Of a stretch of DNA of 64,000 nucleotides, positions 23,243-33,900 are shown piece after piece. A program made the translations under genes and the position numbers. The first letter of the stretch is position 1; the number at the start of each line of letters is the position of its first letter. The stretch is from Monoplex corrugatus (Eukaryota; Mollusca; Gastropoda; Littorinimorpha; Ranellidae): assembly GCA_030674185.1 (NCBI GenBank), contig CM060315.1, forward strand, positions 86,070,079 to 86,134,078. The letters are read 5' to 3'. A model generated the notes under the pieces. That model ran no database searches. It was not told the origin of the DNA and worked only from the letters and a program-made list of their open reading frames with translations.

Positions 23243-23880
23243 ATACCAGAGAGAAAGAGAGCCATACCAGAGAGAGAGAGAGAGCCATACCAGAGAGAGA
23301 GAGAGAGAGAGAGAGCCATACCAGAGAGAGAGAGAGAGAGAGAGCCATACCAGAGAGAGAGAGAGAGAGAGCCATACCAGAGAGAGAGAGAGAGCTATTC
23401 TGGAGACAAGCTCAGTGCCGTTTCCAAAGCTGCAGAGTAACCTGGAACAATGTATAGAAGATGAGTCTATGTTTAGTTTCTGTGTAGGACTGTTAGGACT
23501 TCCGTAAATAAGAATAATGAATAATTGTGATTTATGTTGAGCACGCTTAATTAAAGAAAACGTATTGACTCATCGTTCTGTGTGTGGACTGTTTTTGAGA
23601 GTAGTGCCTAGTGTGCTTAGTGCATTTTTGCTCGTCTCTTTCCTTCCTTGTCGTGCTGTGTGTGAAATTTCTGTACGGAATTATAATTCGGTTTAATCAT
23701 GCCTTAAATCTGCTAGACAAATGTTGTACTCCAGTAAAGCTAACAAAAGCCGAACTTCCCATTTCAATTAAAGGCTCAAACCCAACATTTCAAGTTATGA
23801 CAACCCCTCTGTTCCTATATACAAAGTAGTAAAAAATTCATCTTGGGACTATGTTATAGATCCATGAGATTTGTTCGTGG
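22490..23880. repeat. Local duplication G, copy 1
   Basis: Diverged copy of sequence at 24255-27440. Shared landmarks in order: ACGCTATCGTTCACATTCC; AAAGTCTTGACAGTGGACAA; ATTACTGACGTGGTACGATC; an (AG)-rich part; CTAGTGTGCTTAGTGCATTT; GCTAGACAAATGTTG. This copy lacks the MITE and LINE insertions of copy 2 but carries an (AG)n expansion. Confidence 0.75.
23175..23396. repeat. (AG)n array punctuated by GCCATACC
   Basis: Blocks of (AG)n with variable length are separated eight times by CCATACC, giving a variable-period array that is open on both strands. Confidence 0.9.
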
Positions 23881-24449
23881 ATTGTATCGCTCCTGCCACA
23901 GCAGCTACAGTGACAATAAAGAAACTTGTTTGGTCTTTGTCACGCAGGAGCCCGTTTACCACGTGTGCATGTTGCTGAGATGCTTATGTGATAAAAGTGC
24001 GCTGTATAAATCCTCCAATCAAATTTCACTTGTTTGCCCTTTCAACTGCTACAGCAGAATGAAGTGTATTCAGCACTATTTCTATTGGTATTGTTATAAT
24101 CATTTTACTTCAGATAGTGTGTGGGCAAGATCTACAGTTCCTCTATGTCCATACTGGTATCACACAGTTATCTCAATTAGCGAAACAGGATCATTCCTGT
24201 ATATCTGGCCAAAAGACAAGGGTCGTAGCTTATCAACCAACACCTCACACTTTTATCACGCGCTATCATTCACATTTCTACAATAAAATGTAAATACGTA
24301 GTTTGAACAGTATAACCCTTATTACATACTAGCCTACTGAAGCTATTTCGAGTTCATCCAGTGTCTCTCATAGCCCTCATAGTTATCGCTTGTGTTATTC
24401 ACTACGTGCAGTATTTATTATCGCCACAACTACAACACAGTTGATTAAT

Positions 24450-24634
24450 CTTAACCCTTTGACTCCCGCACCCTGTTCACCAGCTGCAAACATTTAACAT
24501 TTAATTCTCTCACCCTCTCTATCAGTTTCCTGCAGGAAGCTTGAGGATAGGGTGAGGGTTTTAAGTTTTTGGTTTGCTATCATTGATGACTGTGCAGAAT
24601 GCTAGTGGACCGGGTGAGCGAGTCAAAGGGTTAA
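24450..24634. mobile_element. Palindromic MITE with TTAA target duplication (piggyBac-like), copy 1
   Basis: A 177-base element bounded by TTAA on each side. Left end CCCTTTGACTCCCGCACCC; right end GGGTGAGCGAGTCAAAGGG, its near-perfect inverse. TTAA plus a CCC-starting terminal repeat is characteristic of piggyBac-superfamily non-autonomous elements. Confidence 0.75.
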
Positions 24635-24670
24635 TCAACCATGAAAGGTTGATGGCTTATACCTGTGAAT

Positions 24671-24742
24671 AACCAGCTTGGCAATCATAACCAGCTTGGC
24701 AATCATAACCAGCTTGGCAATCATAACCAGCTTGGCAATCAA
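24671..24742. repeat. Four tandem 18-bp units
   Basis: Four copies of AACCAGCTTGGCAATCAT, the last slightly changed. Confidence 0.9.
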
Positions 24743-24892
24743 CATGTATAGATAATCAAAACACTTCAGTCCAGGTTACAAACTGATGACTATATCACAC
24801 TAAACTCCTCACATAGAAACAGGTTCATTTCTGTATTCAGTTCAAAGTAGCTTACTGACTGACGCGTTAGAATTTTTTTTAAATTTTTTTTT

Positions 24893-24968
24893 TTAATGAT
24901 TTTCTTTGTGTGTTCGAAGAGGAGGAGAAAGAAGATGATAAACAGGATGCCATGGAGTTCCATCTAAG
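24893..24968 (+). repeat. Exon-like acidic segment, copy 2
   Basis: Repeats the segment at 21590, keeping GATAAACAGGATGCCATGGA and the preceding T-rich stretch, but without the AG acceptor. It is inserted in duplication G, because copy 1 of the duplication lacks it. Confidence 0.35.
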
Positions 24969-25027
24969 TGCGTGGCAGAGCTATACTCTATGCAAAGTCT
25001 TGACAATGGACAAAGTTCTCGCCTTTA

Positions 25028-25130
25028 TTAACCCTTTGACACCCTCATCCTATCCACCAGCTTCCTGCTTTGCTAGTATGGTTGACAGTGCAGGATGCTG
25101 GTGGACAGGGTATGGAAGTCAAATGGTTAA
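25028..25130. mobile_element. Palindromic MITE with TTAA target duplication, copy 2
   Basis: A 95-base element between TTAA repeats. Ends CCCTTTGACACC and GGAAGTCAAATGG are inverse of each other; the core has CACCAGCTTCCTGC and GGATGCTGGTGG arms. Inserted in duplication G. Confidence 0.75.
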
Positions 25131-25270
25131 ATTCACGGTTGAACTTGATTACTGACGTGGCACGATCATTATCATTGCCACCACATCTGGTCAATAGTGA
25201 AACTTAGTCAACAGGTTGAGGCCTATTACAAGATACCCGAACATTCCCCCTTTTCACCCGCTATAAAAGA

Positions 25271-26844
25271 TGTAGAATTCTTTACTGACAGCAAAAACAC
25301 TAACAGGCGCAGACTGCAACAGTGACTACTATCCTGTAGTGGGAAAGTTCAGGCTGAAATTAAGGAAAAGGAAACAGACCAAAAGCAACATCGAACTAAA
25401 TCTTGGACTCTTAAAGACAAATGAAGTGATACGTAAAAAAAAAATTAACGTACATGTTCAAAACAAATTCAGTGCTCTGGAAGACGTTGGTGACAGTGAG
25501 GTTGAGAAATTCGATAAATGAAACTTGTGAAGAAATCCCTAGAGTAGATAGAAAAGCAAAAAAGAACTGGATGGAACAAGAAATTCTCGGCTTGATGGAG
25601 GAATGGAGAAAGACAAACAGAAAGGAGGAGATATACAAGAAGATAAACAAAGAAATCAGGAATAGGTGCAATGAAGCTAAGGAAGCTTAGCTGAAAACAA
25701 AATGCAAAGAAATAGAAGACTGACACAAAACGGATCCTCAGGGTATGTACAGACGAACTGAAGAAATTGTCCACAATAAAAGACATGCACGTCAACTGTT
25801 TGCTTAAAATCGAAAGATGGTGCACTTATCATAGAAAAACACAAAATATTAGATAGATGGGGAGAGTACATAAAAGGCCTTTAAGAAGATGACAAAAACG
25901 AAGAACACATTATAAGAAAGAACGTTGAAGGACCACCCAAAATGAAAGATGAAGTTAGAGCAGCACTGAAAAAGATGAAACCAGGAAAAGCCCCAGGAAC
26001 AGACAATATTACTACAGAGATGATTAAAGCCCTGGAGGAATTTGGAATTGAAAAATTATCAGTCCTCCTAAATGGGATTCATGACACTGGAAAACTCCCC
26101 AAAGATATGTCAAAAACAATTTTCATTGCACTTCCAAAGAAAACAGAGGCAATAGAATGCGAACTCCATCGCACTATCGGCTTGATGAGTCATGTAACAA
26201 AATAACAGCAAAATAACAGCAAACGGCACAACCTTGAGACAGGTTGATAAGTTTAAATATCTGGAAACGATCATCTCACCAGACGGCAGATGCACATCAG
26301 AAATAGCCAGCAGAATCGGCCATGCCAAAACAGCATTCAAGAAGATGACAAGCATTCTGACCAACAGATGCCTATCAATTAACATCAGGAAGAGAGTTCT
26401 TGAATATTATATAGAACCGATAATGTTATACGTTGTGAAGCGAGGACAGTCAACAAGCAAAGCCAGAATAAGATTGAGGCAGCTGAGATGCGGTTTCTAA
26501 GAAGATGTTGAGAGTTCCATGGACGGCAAAGAAAACAAACAAGACAGCCTTAATGGAGGCAGACACAAGAAGATCATTGATAAGGAAGATTACGAAAAAG
26601 ACAGGCAACATTTATAGACCATTTTATGAGGAAAGGGGAATTGGAGCACCCGTCACAACAGGAAAGCTGGAGGGAAAGAGAGCACCAGGTAGACCCAGGG
26701 AAAGAATATTGGACGGGCTTGCAGAGTGGCTGAAGAGAGAGAGGGTGGAAGATGTGCTTGCAGCAACAAGGGATAGAAACATGTGGAGGGCGTGATCGCC
26801 AACGCCATATGGCAAGGCACTTGATGATGATGATGATGATGATG
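25271..26844 (+). mobile_element. RTE-type LINE (R1), 5'-truncated insertion with target duplication
   Basis: Starts near the end of the endonuclease domain (GADCNSDYYPVVGKF, equivalent to 63285 of the full copy), runs through the linker and early RT (KPGKAPGTDNIT), lacks the RT catalytic core, and resumes at VDKFKYLETIISPDGR, ending with the (GAT)8-type tail. The same 8 bases ATAAAAGA flank it (25263-25270 and 26845-26852), a target-site duplication. Stops and frameshifts are present. The internal deletion lies near 26200-26225, where AAATAACAGC is repeated. Confidence 0.85.
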
Positions 26845-27539
26845 ATAAAAGAAGAGGGAGGGGATGTCTACAATTAGAGAGAGAGAGAGCAAAACTAGAG
26901 ACAAGCTGCTACCTCCCGAGGTATGTATGACATCTTCTTGGTTTAGTTAGGTCGCCAGGAAGTTTAAGCGTTGAGTGAGTCATGGATCCTGGCAAAGCCA
27001 CACCAGGAAACAAGCTGCTCCTTCTGATGTGCTGGACAATTTCGGAACGACGTGTGTGCCTTTTAGTCCTGAGTAGGTTTTTAGGGCTGATAGGACCAAG
27101 GCAAGTGAGGATGATAAATAATTATACTTTACGTTGAACATGCTTCATTAAGCATAACATACTGACATTCTATTTGTGTACTGCTTTGAGTGTTACTGTT
27201 TAGTGTGCTTAGTGCATTTCTACTCATGTCTCTTCTTCCTTGTTGTGTGTGACATCCCAATATACACAAATGATTCTATGTAAACATCTCACAAGTTTGC
27301 TAGACAAATGTTACATTCAATTAAGGCTAACAGATGACAAAATCCTTTCAACATTGAATAATGGTTCAAACCCTTCATACGAAAATACAACAAAACATCA
27401 TTCTTTTCTATACGATGGAGTTGCCATCCCGTTATGTTTCCTTTCTTGTTGAGTACAAAATTAGATATTACAGCCGTAGAATACATCCCCGTATTCTAAA
27501 TGACCAAACAGTTGATCAACAAATTTCTTCCTGTTATAA

Positions 27540-27935
27540 CCAGTTGCCATGGTGTAGTGGTTAAGCAACGGATTATCGACTGGAAGGTCGCGAGTTTGAT
27601 TCCCCATCAGTCCCTACAAAGAGCACCATGGGATTTTTCGGCTCCAACCGGTTCCTATCCAGAGTTGAGCGTGCTATGGGTTCCTTGGGATAGACTGGGA
27701 CCACATAGTCGAATCTCATCACATTCATGGATGCGTCATTGAGTGTATTGCTTAAACCGCCTGATAAACACCGTAGGTATCTATATCTCTCGGGCCTGGT
27801 TAATGCCAGGACATATAATGATAGTAATCACGTAGTCTCAGTCCTAAATGGAACTCCGTAGCATCATGGTTATCATCGTCATCATCATCATTACTGCATC
27901 ATAAAAGCTGTGCCAACTTGTGTGGCCATTAAGAT
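27540..27935 (+). repeat. SINE family B, well-preserved copy
   Basis: tRNA-like head with A box TGGTGTAGTGGTTAAGCAAC and B-box-like GAGTTTGATTCC; body with GGGACCACATAGTCGAATCTC and TCTCGGGCCTGGTTAATGCC; tail ATGGTTATCATCGTCATCATC. The best reference copy of the family here. Confidence 0.85.
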
Positions 27936-28114
27936 GGCGAAGAAAATGGGACCAAAAATATACATGAAAAAGGGTGAGCACATAGGAACATTCTCTGAGT
28001 GCCATGATCCTTAAAAAAATCAAAAATTCTTCCCGTTCGTGTTGGTGGAGACAACACTAAAGAAATTATCTTCTCACGAAAGATGCTGGAGATAACATCA
28101 ACAATTTTCTTCTC

Positions 28115-28340
28115 GTGATACAATGTTGTACTCAAGTAAGTCTAACAGACGACCAAAATCGTTTAATATTAATTATCAATATTGATTAAGAGTTCAAACC
28201 TTTCAATCGAAAATATGACAAACCCTCCATTCTGCATATATGCCTGTGTAAGGTAAAATGCCTTCCGCTAAATAAGCACTTTCTGTTACAAATGATAAAA
28301 TGCTCCCTCTTGTCATACATTGTGAAACCCCCTCATTCCA
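28115..28340. repeat. Partial third copy of duplication G
   Basis: Shares AATGTTGTACTCAAGTAAG and GACAAACCCTCCATTCTGCA-type text with 23720-23820 and 27300-27420. Confidence 0.55.
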
Positions 28341-28369
28341 AATAATGATTGCGAACCCATCCTCTTATG

Positions 28370-28500
28370 GCTGTATGAAAGACTAAGCTGACACGTCATC
28401 AGAATGATAGACACATTAAGATGGACAGATAACGGGTCAGTTTTCAGTGTTCTAGGCTGGGATTGAACTCAAGATGTCACATCTTGAGTCCACAGCTTTG
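28370..28500 (-). repeat. Repeat family C fragment
   Basis: Reverse complement of the region shared with 30190-30445 and 55790-56045: GATAGACACATTAAGATGG and GATTGAACTCAAGATGTCAC correspond to the family's CCATCTTAATGT and GAGTTCAA blocks. Confidence 0.6.
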
Positions 28501-28554
28501 TTTAAATAACAGAATGATAATACAAAAATTACTTGAAAAAAACAACTGTGCCTC

Positions 28555-28574
28555 CCCCCCCCCCCCCCCCCCCC
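28555..28574. repeat. Poly(C) run
   Basis: About 20 consecutive C on the plus strand, next to the 3' end of a CR1-like LINE copy. Could adopt i-motif or, on the other strand, G-quadruplex structure. Confidence 0.9.
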
Positions 28575-28584
28575 AGAGGGCTGA

Positions 28585-29000
28585 ACCCACAATTACAATA
28601 CAATACAATATTTTATTTATATAGCGCAAAATCTTGATAAAATCAAATCTAAGCGCTAAAACAGACACACACGCACGCACGCACACACACCACGCACGCA
28701 CGCACGCACGCACACACACACGCACACGGCTATAAATGGGGAGAAAGAATAAAAGCAATGGAAAATTATAGAGAGCATATTATATACAATTATATATTAC
28801 AATGTGATTCTCCTCCGAGTGGAGACAGGCTGCAGAGGGGATTGAGTGAGGTCAGGATTTTATGCAGAGGAGAAAAGGTGAGTTTTGAGAGCGGACTTGA
28901 AGGAGACAAAAGTAGGTTGCTGACGGACTGAGAGAGGAAGTTTGTTCCAATTCCTTCGTTATGAGCATGAGGCCAATCAGGCCATATCCATTTTGCCCAC
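28585..29000 (-). mobile_element. CR1-like LINE, 3' end
   Basis: Minus-strand 3' terminus with the box TTTATTTATATAGCGC at 28611-28626 (compare TTTATTTGTATAGCGC at 57031), a CA/CACG microsatellite in the 3' UTR, and then the coding end: the plus-strand text AGGTGAGTTTTGAGAGCGGACTTGAAG matches the pattern at 8455-8485 and 57990. Truncated at about 29000. Confidence 0.75.
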
Positions 29001-29059
29001 TTAAATGGAGAAGAGTGACAGACTGGTTCAGACCATCGCCTATCAATGAATAACTCGTG

Positions 29060-29290
29060 GTTACTGGCTTTGTTCCCCGTTAGGCCTGGACTTTTATCCC
29101 CAGCTTGACCGGAAAATCAAATTGAACGTCTTGTCCTTCAGAAGGGGTTGAAAAACAAATTGGACCCGTGTACCTTCTGGCTGCGCATGCTAAAGATCCT
29201 GCAGCAGTTGAAAATAGTGAAAAGCAAGGCATTTGCTCGGCTGCTTTGGTATAAAAACATTGGAGAGATAGGTTCATTTCCCAGGTCTCT
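29060..29290 (+). repeat. SINE family E, 5'-truncated copy
   Basis: Inverse-orientation match to 11110-11345, including TTGGACCCGTGTACCTTCTG and TCCCAGGTCTCTCC. It retains only the part from the B box onward. Confidence 0.65.
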
Positions 29291-29600
29291 CCCCTTGAAG
29301 ACCAATTAGCCTTCCGCCTACGAACTGGACATAACCGCTTAAATCACCACATGTCCAGAAAGCTCCGCCTTGCACCCTCTCCACTCTGCTCCTGTGGACT
29401 GGCAGAGCAGACAGCCGAGCACATACTGCAGGACTGCCCTGGTCTACGGAAGCTGAGGGACGAGATCTGGCCAGAGCCTGCCGGACTCCTGGAGAAGCTG
29501 CATGGCTGTGTGGAGGCGTTGCAGAAGACTGCCGATTTCGTCATGAGATCTGGTCTCCACGTTTGACGGCGTTAGACAAGAAGAAGAAGAAGCCTTCTTG
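29290..29600 (+). mobile_element. LINE 3'-terminal fragment (C-terminal Cys/His motif)
   Basis: Plus-strand frame reads QLAFRLRTGHNRLNHHM, then LAPSPLCSCGLAEQTAEHILQDC and LRDEIWP, ending at TGA (29564) and an (AAG)n tail. The C-x-C...H...C pattern following LRTGH is the terminal domain of I/Jockey-like LINE ORF2 proteins. Only this end is present and it is open over about 90 codons. Confidence 0.75.
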
Positions 29601-29837
29601 TCTTTATAATGTCTTAGTTTAAATGTGTGGCGCTGCATTGTGGCGACGCGCCTCTCAGCGCGAAGAGCAATTCGACTTTCGCATGGTAAATCCATTATGA
29701 CAAAAAGAACCGAATACGAATATGAATATTTTAGAAAACCAAAGACATTTTCTGCTAGTAAGAAATTTTCAGGAGAGCCAGACAGCAGGAGGTCGTCAGA
29801 AGGGAAACCCCCGTCAAGCAAGTGTTTTGGCCCCTAA

Positions 29838-29942
29838 CCCTTTGACTCTGCACCCTGTCCACCAGCATCCTGCTTTGTCAACCATGCTAGCAAAGCAAAA
29901 ACTTAACCTTTGACCCCTCACCCTATCCATCAGCTTCCTCTA
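29838..29942. mobile_element. Fragments of the TTAA MITE family
   Basis: Left-end sequence CCCTTTGACTCTGCACCCTG at 29838 and a second left end TTAACCTTTGACCCCTCACC at 29903. Both are incomplete. Confidence 0.6.
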
Positions 29943-30189
29943 CGGCGATGATTTTGGCTTGAAAGCCAAATGTCCTCAAGTTGCTGGCTGGACTGGCATA
30001 TTATTCAGTCTTGTAGATACTGTTACAAAAAGAAATGAATATGATAGAAAACCAAAGACATTTTCTATTTTATTGCCCTGTTGTATGCTGACACTACACA
30101 AAAATATGATTTTTGCTGAACTTATTGTCAATTACTTTAATCCCAAACTGTATACATTAGTCCATTGCATGACTTTGATCTACATAGGT

Positions 30190-30445
30190 CAAGGAGAGTG
30201 GACTCACCATTTAATGTCTCGAGTTCAACCCCATAGCCCGCAACATTACACACTAGGCTGTTCAGTGCCCACTTTAATGTTGCCATCAGTCTGGTAGTGT
30301 CGGCTTAGTGTTTCACTGGTTCCTTCCCCACCACATCTGTCCCCACCCTTGTTACAAGACTGTCAGTGTATAGGATTTTACGCAGGTTCAGGGAATCTGC
30401 CAGACAATTGCTGACACATTTGGGTAAAGCGCATATGGAATTGTC
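30190..30445 (+). repeat. Repeat family C, copy
   Basis: Shares with 55790-56045: GAGTTCAACCCC/ATTCAGTCCC-type start, TGTTGCCATCAGTCTGGTAG, CTTAGTGTTTCACTGGTTCC, and CAGGTTCAGGGAATCTGCCA. Probably a SINE or other retroposon; no full tRNA head was recognised. Confidence 0.65.
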
Positions 30446-30822
30446 CAAGTGCAATAAATTCCTCTTAAATTACAAAATCTACATTCAAATGAAAGTGGCA
30501 ATGTATTACCATGATGTTTTGAAAGTTCAAGAAAAAGCATTTAATTGTAATTAAAGAATCTGAGATGAAATTATGGTTTGATGTGTATGTATTTAAATGC
30601 TATAAGGCCCTACTGTGAACCCTTTCCCTCTTTCCGCCATTAGTTATGTATCGGCTGGTGGACATCACATTCAGTTTTCTGTGTCAGTCCTCTCTCAAGT
30701 TGCACAGACAGACACAGACAATTGATCATGCACTCGTGTATCGGGTCACTGTACCGGTGAAAAACAAACAACAGTCATTCAGTCTCCTACTGTCTCTTTC
30801 ACCTATACTGTTGGAAAATAAA

Positions 30823-30823
<1 letters not shown>

Positions 30824-30863
<40 letters not shown>

Positions 30864-30900
30864 GTCTGTCTGTCTCCCCCTCTCTCCCCTCCCTTTCTCT
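30824..30900. repeat. (TC)n microsatellite with (TCTG)n
   Basis: TC tract from 30825 followed by TCTGTCTGTCTG and TCTCCC-rich sequence. Confidence 0.9.
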
Positions 30901-30991
30901 CTGACAAAACCATAACTGCTTAGCTTTTCAATTTTTCATTTGTTATCGGCTCATCTTCTTTGTTAATCTTGCAATCAAACTACAAAATTGT

Positions 30992-31009
30992 GCGTGTGTG
31001 CGTGTGTGT

Positions 31010-31086
<77 letters not shown>
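30992..31086. repeat. (GT)n microsatellite
   Basis: About 90 bases of GT with early CG and AA interruptions. Confidence 0.95.
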
Positions 31087-31088
<2 letters not shown>

Positions 31089-31154
31089 AAGACAATTCTA
31101 CTCTTTTATGGTGCAGTATTAACTTATTACCTCTTCTACTAAATAATGGTAATA

Positions 31155-31206
31155 ACGACAAATAATAATAATAATACCATTGGTAGCAACAACAACAACA
31201 ACAACA

Positions 31207-31242
<36 letters not shown>

Positions 31243-31300
31243 CGACCAGTCGAAAAAGAAAACTGGGAAGAAGAAGAACAACAGCAACAACAGCAGTAAT
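31155..31300. repeat. Compound (AAT)n/(CAA)n microsatellite
   Basis: AAT blocks at 31160 and 31207-31242 flank a (CAA)n block, followed by AAC/AGC-rich text. Confidence 0.9.
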
Positions 31301-31734
31301 AATCATCCATATTGTGTGAAAATGAAAAATAAAAACCACGACAATCTCAGATAAGAACAATCTTTCTGTGCAGGAATGAAAAAAAAAAAAATAGACTTCT
31401 ACACAAGTTAGACAGGGAAAATAACTAAACAATTCCTTTAGTGCTTGAAGTTGAGAAATGAAAAAAAGCTAAGACTGAAGAAGAAGATTTTGGAAAGTAA
31501 ACCAGAGAGACACTTAGTCAACGAATGAGGGCAAAAGTTAGAGGTACAGGACCTGACGTTGCCTTTCAAATAACAATACCTTTGTTGTTTATCTAACAAG
31601 CAAATGGCACCGTTTCTGGCCGGCACATGCCAACACTCTTTATTGACAAAATCGTAATATTTCGTGGAGATACGTGATGAAATCGCATACATTTTATTAA
31701 ATATAGGGGCGATGCAACAATAAAGCTGCTTACA

Positions 31735-31875
31735 GTCCATTAAATTTAAAGGTGGATTTTCGATGCAGTAAAAACAAATATTAAGCTACATGCAGTTCAT
31801 GAAATGAAGAGGTGGATGTTCGATGCAATAAAAACTAGTTGAATTTATATACAGTTCATTAAACGTAGAGGATCT
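31735..31875. repeat. Three imperfect units of about 62-65 bp
   Basis: The phrase CAGTTCATTAAA (or CAGTCCATTAAA) followed by GAGGTGGATGTTCGATGCA and AATAAAAAC recurs three times with substitutions. Confidence 0.7.
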
Positions 31876-32144
31876 ACAGCGGCAGCAGATGATTCTTCCA
31901 ATGCCCCTTTCGTTTTTCATATCGAGTTACCACCATTGCTTTCCACAGGAGACTCTGCTTGCTCGGTTGTACATTTTGAGCCTGGACATAGTAATAATAA
32001 TAATGATGATAATAATAATAATAATAATAATAATCAACATCATCATTATCATAATTCCATTTCTTTACTGCATAAAAGGCTTTCAAATACACACACACGC
32101 GCGCGCACACACACACACACGCACGTACACACACACACACAGAT

Positions 32145-32444
32145 CAGCTGCAAGACGATCCGACCTAGATTAGTCAAACATCCTTTCTCTCTTTTTGTTC
32201 GCCATCTCTATGGTCTGGCCACATCTGGCGATGAATGTTGCAGGTTTTCCCCTCAATTCCCATCAGCTTCCATGAAGCTTGGTGGTCAGAGGAGTTGTGG
32301 TCAGCCATGTGCCCTGTCATTTCACTGGATTCTGCAGAGGTACAGCACCCGACGCTGCTCCACCCTGCAGGGACTTCAGTGGATGAAACCATTCTTGTCT
32401 GAAGTAGATGACCTCGTAGACATTGGCGCTATATTCCATGGTAC
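32145..32444. other. Unassigned segment left of the LTR element
   Basis: GC-balanced sequence flanking the outer edge of the 3' LTR. Neither strand gives a recognisable protein; minus-strand frames have several stops. It may be an old repeat. Confidence 0.35.
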
Positions 32445-32643
32445 TGTAGAGATGCAAGAAGTAGCTGCACATAGCTCTAAAGAAAGCCACAGGCTGAAGC
32501 GCAGCGTCCGAGATCTTTAACCATTAATTCTTTACCACGATCTTCACAGTGACCAAAACTCACTAAAGGGACATAATTCTCAGTTCCCGGTTACTAAAAA
32601 CAACAATGGGAAAATAACTCTTAGATCACAGGAAATCGCTACA
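32445..32643 (-). repeat. 3' LTR of a Ty3/gypsy element
   Basis: A 199-base sequence that starts TGTAG and ends CTACA and is about 85-90% similar by eye to 39254-39460. Directly inside it on the minus strand is a polypurine tract, GGGAGGGGGGATAA (32644-32657), as expected before a 3' LTR. Shared blocks include GACATAATTCTCAGTTCC and GGAAAATAACTCTT. Confidence 0.85.
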
Positions 32644-32786
32644 TTATCCCCCCTCCCAGCGAAGTACAACCAAAGAGTATAGTACCTACGGAAAGAGCAG
32701 CCACTTCGGCCCGAAAAGTGGCTCCGCGCGCCCACCACCTCCTTCCACCCGCCAGATGTAAAGCCAACTGCCAGCTTCTCTGGCAT

Positions 32787-33084
32787 GTGAGAAAGTGGCC
32801 GAAGCAAAAGGTGGCAGTGCTTGGTGTGCTGCAAATAACTGCTCTAATTCACGGAAGAAAGGATGGAGAATATTTCTGTTTCCCAAAGATATTGAGAGGT
32901 AAGTTGAAGACAGTCGGTATTATAATTAAAAGAAGTAACACGCATACACATGTGTACAAACACATCATGTTGCATTTCACGCTGAGGTCCGATACGTGTT
33001 GAGAGTCTGAAATGCCTGGGTAGACAATTGTTTCATTGCCCGAGCGTGTTTGTGTGTGCGAATGTGTGTGTGTGTGTGTGCGTA

Positions 33085-33139
<55 letters not shown>

Positions 33140-33165
33140 AAAGAGAGAGAGAGAAAGTGTGTGTG

Positions 33166-33229
<64 letters not shown>

Positions 33230-33617
33230 GAAGTGTGTGTGTGTGTGTATGTGTGCGCGCGTCCGGTAATAATGATAATATATGAGTGTGTGCTAATGTG
33301 TGCGCAAAAATGATAATGGGAAAGAACCCTACCCCACCTTGATATTTACTGATTGTTCTTCATTCCAACAGATGCAAGAAGTGGAAGATAAATACCAACG
33401 AGAAGATCTGCTAAGAAGAACAACAGACTATAACAGTAGGAACTGCTTCTTGTGTTCAGATCACTTTGAGGATAACCAGTTCATGAAATCTGCCAAACAG
33501 AAGTTGATTTGGTCTGCTGTCCCAACGCTGTTTCGTGTTCCTAATCCGCCTCCGCAAATGACCACCAAAAGGCTTTCGCCACAGAAATGGGCTGGACAAC
33601 GAGATAAGAAGAAATAA
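32787..33617 (+). pseudogene. THAP zinc-finger domain gene of the transposon, two exons, frameshifted
   Basis: The first part (about 32787-32898) reads WCAANNCSNSRKKGWRIFLFP then KDIER, the start of a THAP domain (C-x4-C, the FPKD motif). It ends at donor AGAG|GTAAG. The second part starts at 33372 after TTCATTCCAACAG, and in the spliced frame gives CKKWKINTN, again THAP-like, then TAA at 33412. One frame over, the same exon gives NSRNCFLCSDHFED and AVPTLF, the second zinc-binding half and the AVPT signature, ending at TAA after 33614. The single domain is thus split between frames by a small indel near 33400. No ATG in frame was found for the first part. THAP domains are DNA-binding modules that occur in transposases and domesticated genes. 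Only this domain is present. Confidence 0.7.
33060..33262. repeat. (GT)n microsatellite in the THAP intron
   Basis: GT tracts with a short (AG)n island at 33137-33155. Confidence 0.95.
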
Positions 33618-33900
33618 AAAAAAAAACACAAAAAACACAAAACAAAACAAAACAAAGTACATGGGATAAGAGACAAGTAAATTATGTAAAACTGTTTTGG
33701 AATCTCAGACTCAATTTTGCATTGCGCGACACTAATAGACAAAACGAACAACATCCAAACGGCAAAACAGAAAAGTATTGAATTCTGCTCAGTTATGATC
33801 TGTGGCACTCAGTACAGACAAACAGTTTTCTTCGCAGACAATCGTTTTCCAGAAACCCACAGAGTGGGAGTGGAGGGAAACAAGAGAGTGATGGAGGAGA

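Larger units (their letters stand above)
24255..27440. repeat. Local duplication G, copy 2, with insertions
   Basis: Matches 22490-23880 in the same orientation, but is interrupted by two TTAA-flanked MITEs (24454 and 25032), an exon-like fragment at about 24893 and an RTE LINE (25271-26844). The right part resumes at 26853 and includes CTAGTGTGCTTAGTGCATTT-like text near 27200 and GCTAGACAAATGTTACATTC at 27299. Confidence 0.7.

Noticed and set aside
24910..25155. An 81-codon plus-strand gene
   Set aside because: It joins an exon-like fragment with a MITE sequence; the frame passes through the transposon ends and has no similarity to a protein.
31438..31740. A 100-codon minus-strand frame with several Cys
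   Set aside because: No domain recognised, no splice signals, and AT-rich low-complexity ends. Not supported as a gene.
33036..33313. Cys/Val-rich open frames here and at 2757, 6253, 13907, 30960, 34186 and 57248
   Set aside because: Translations of GT/AC microsatellites.
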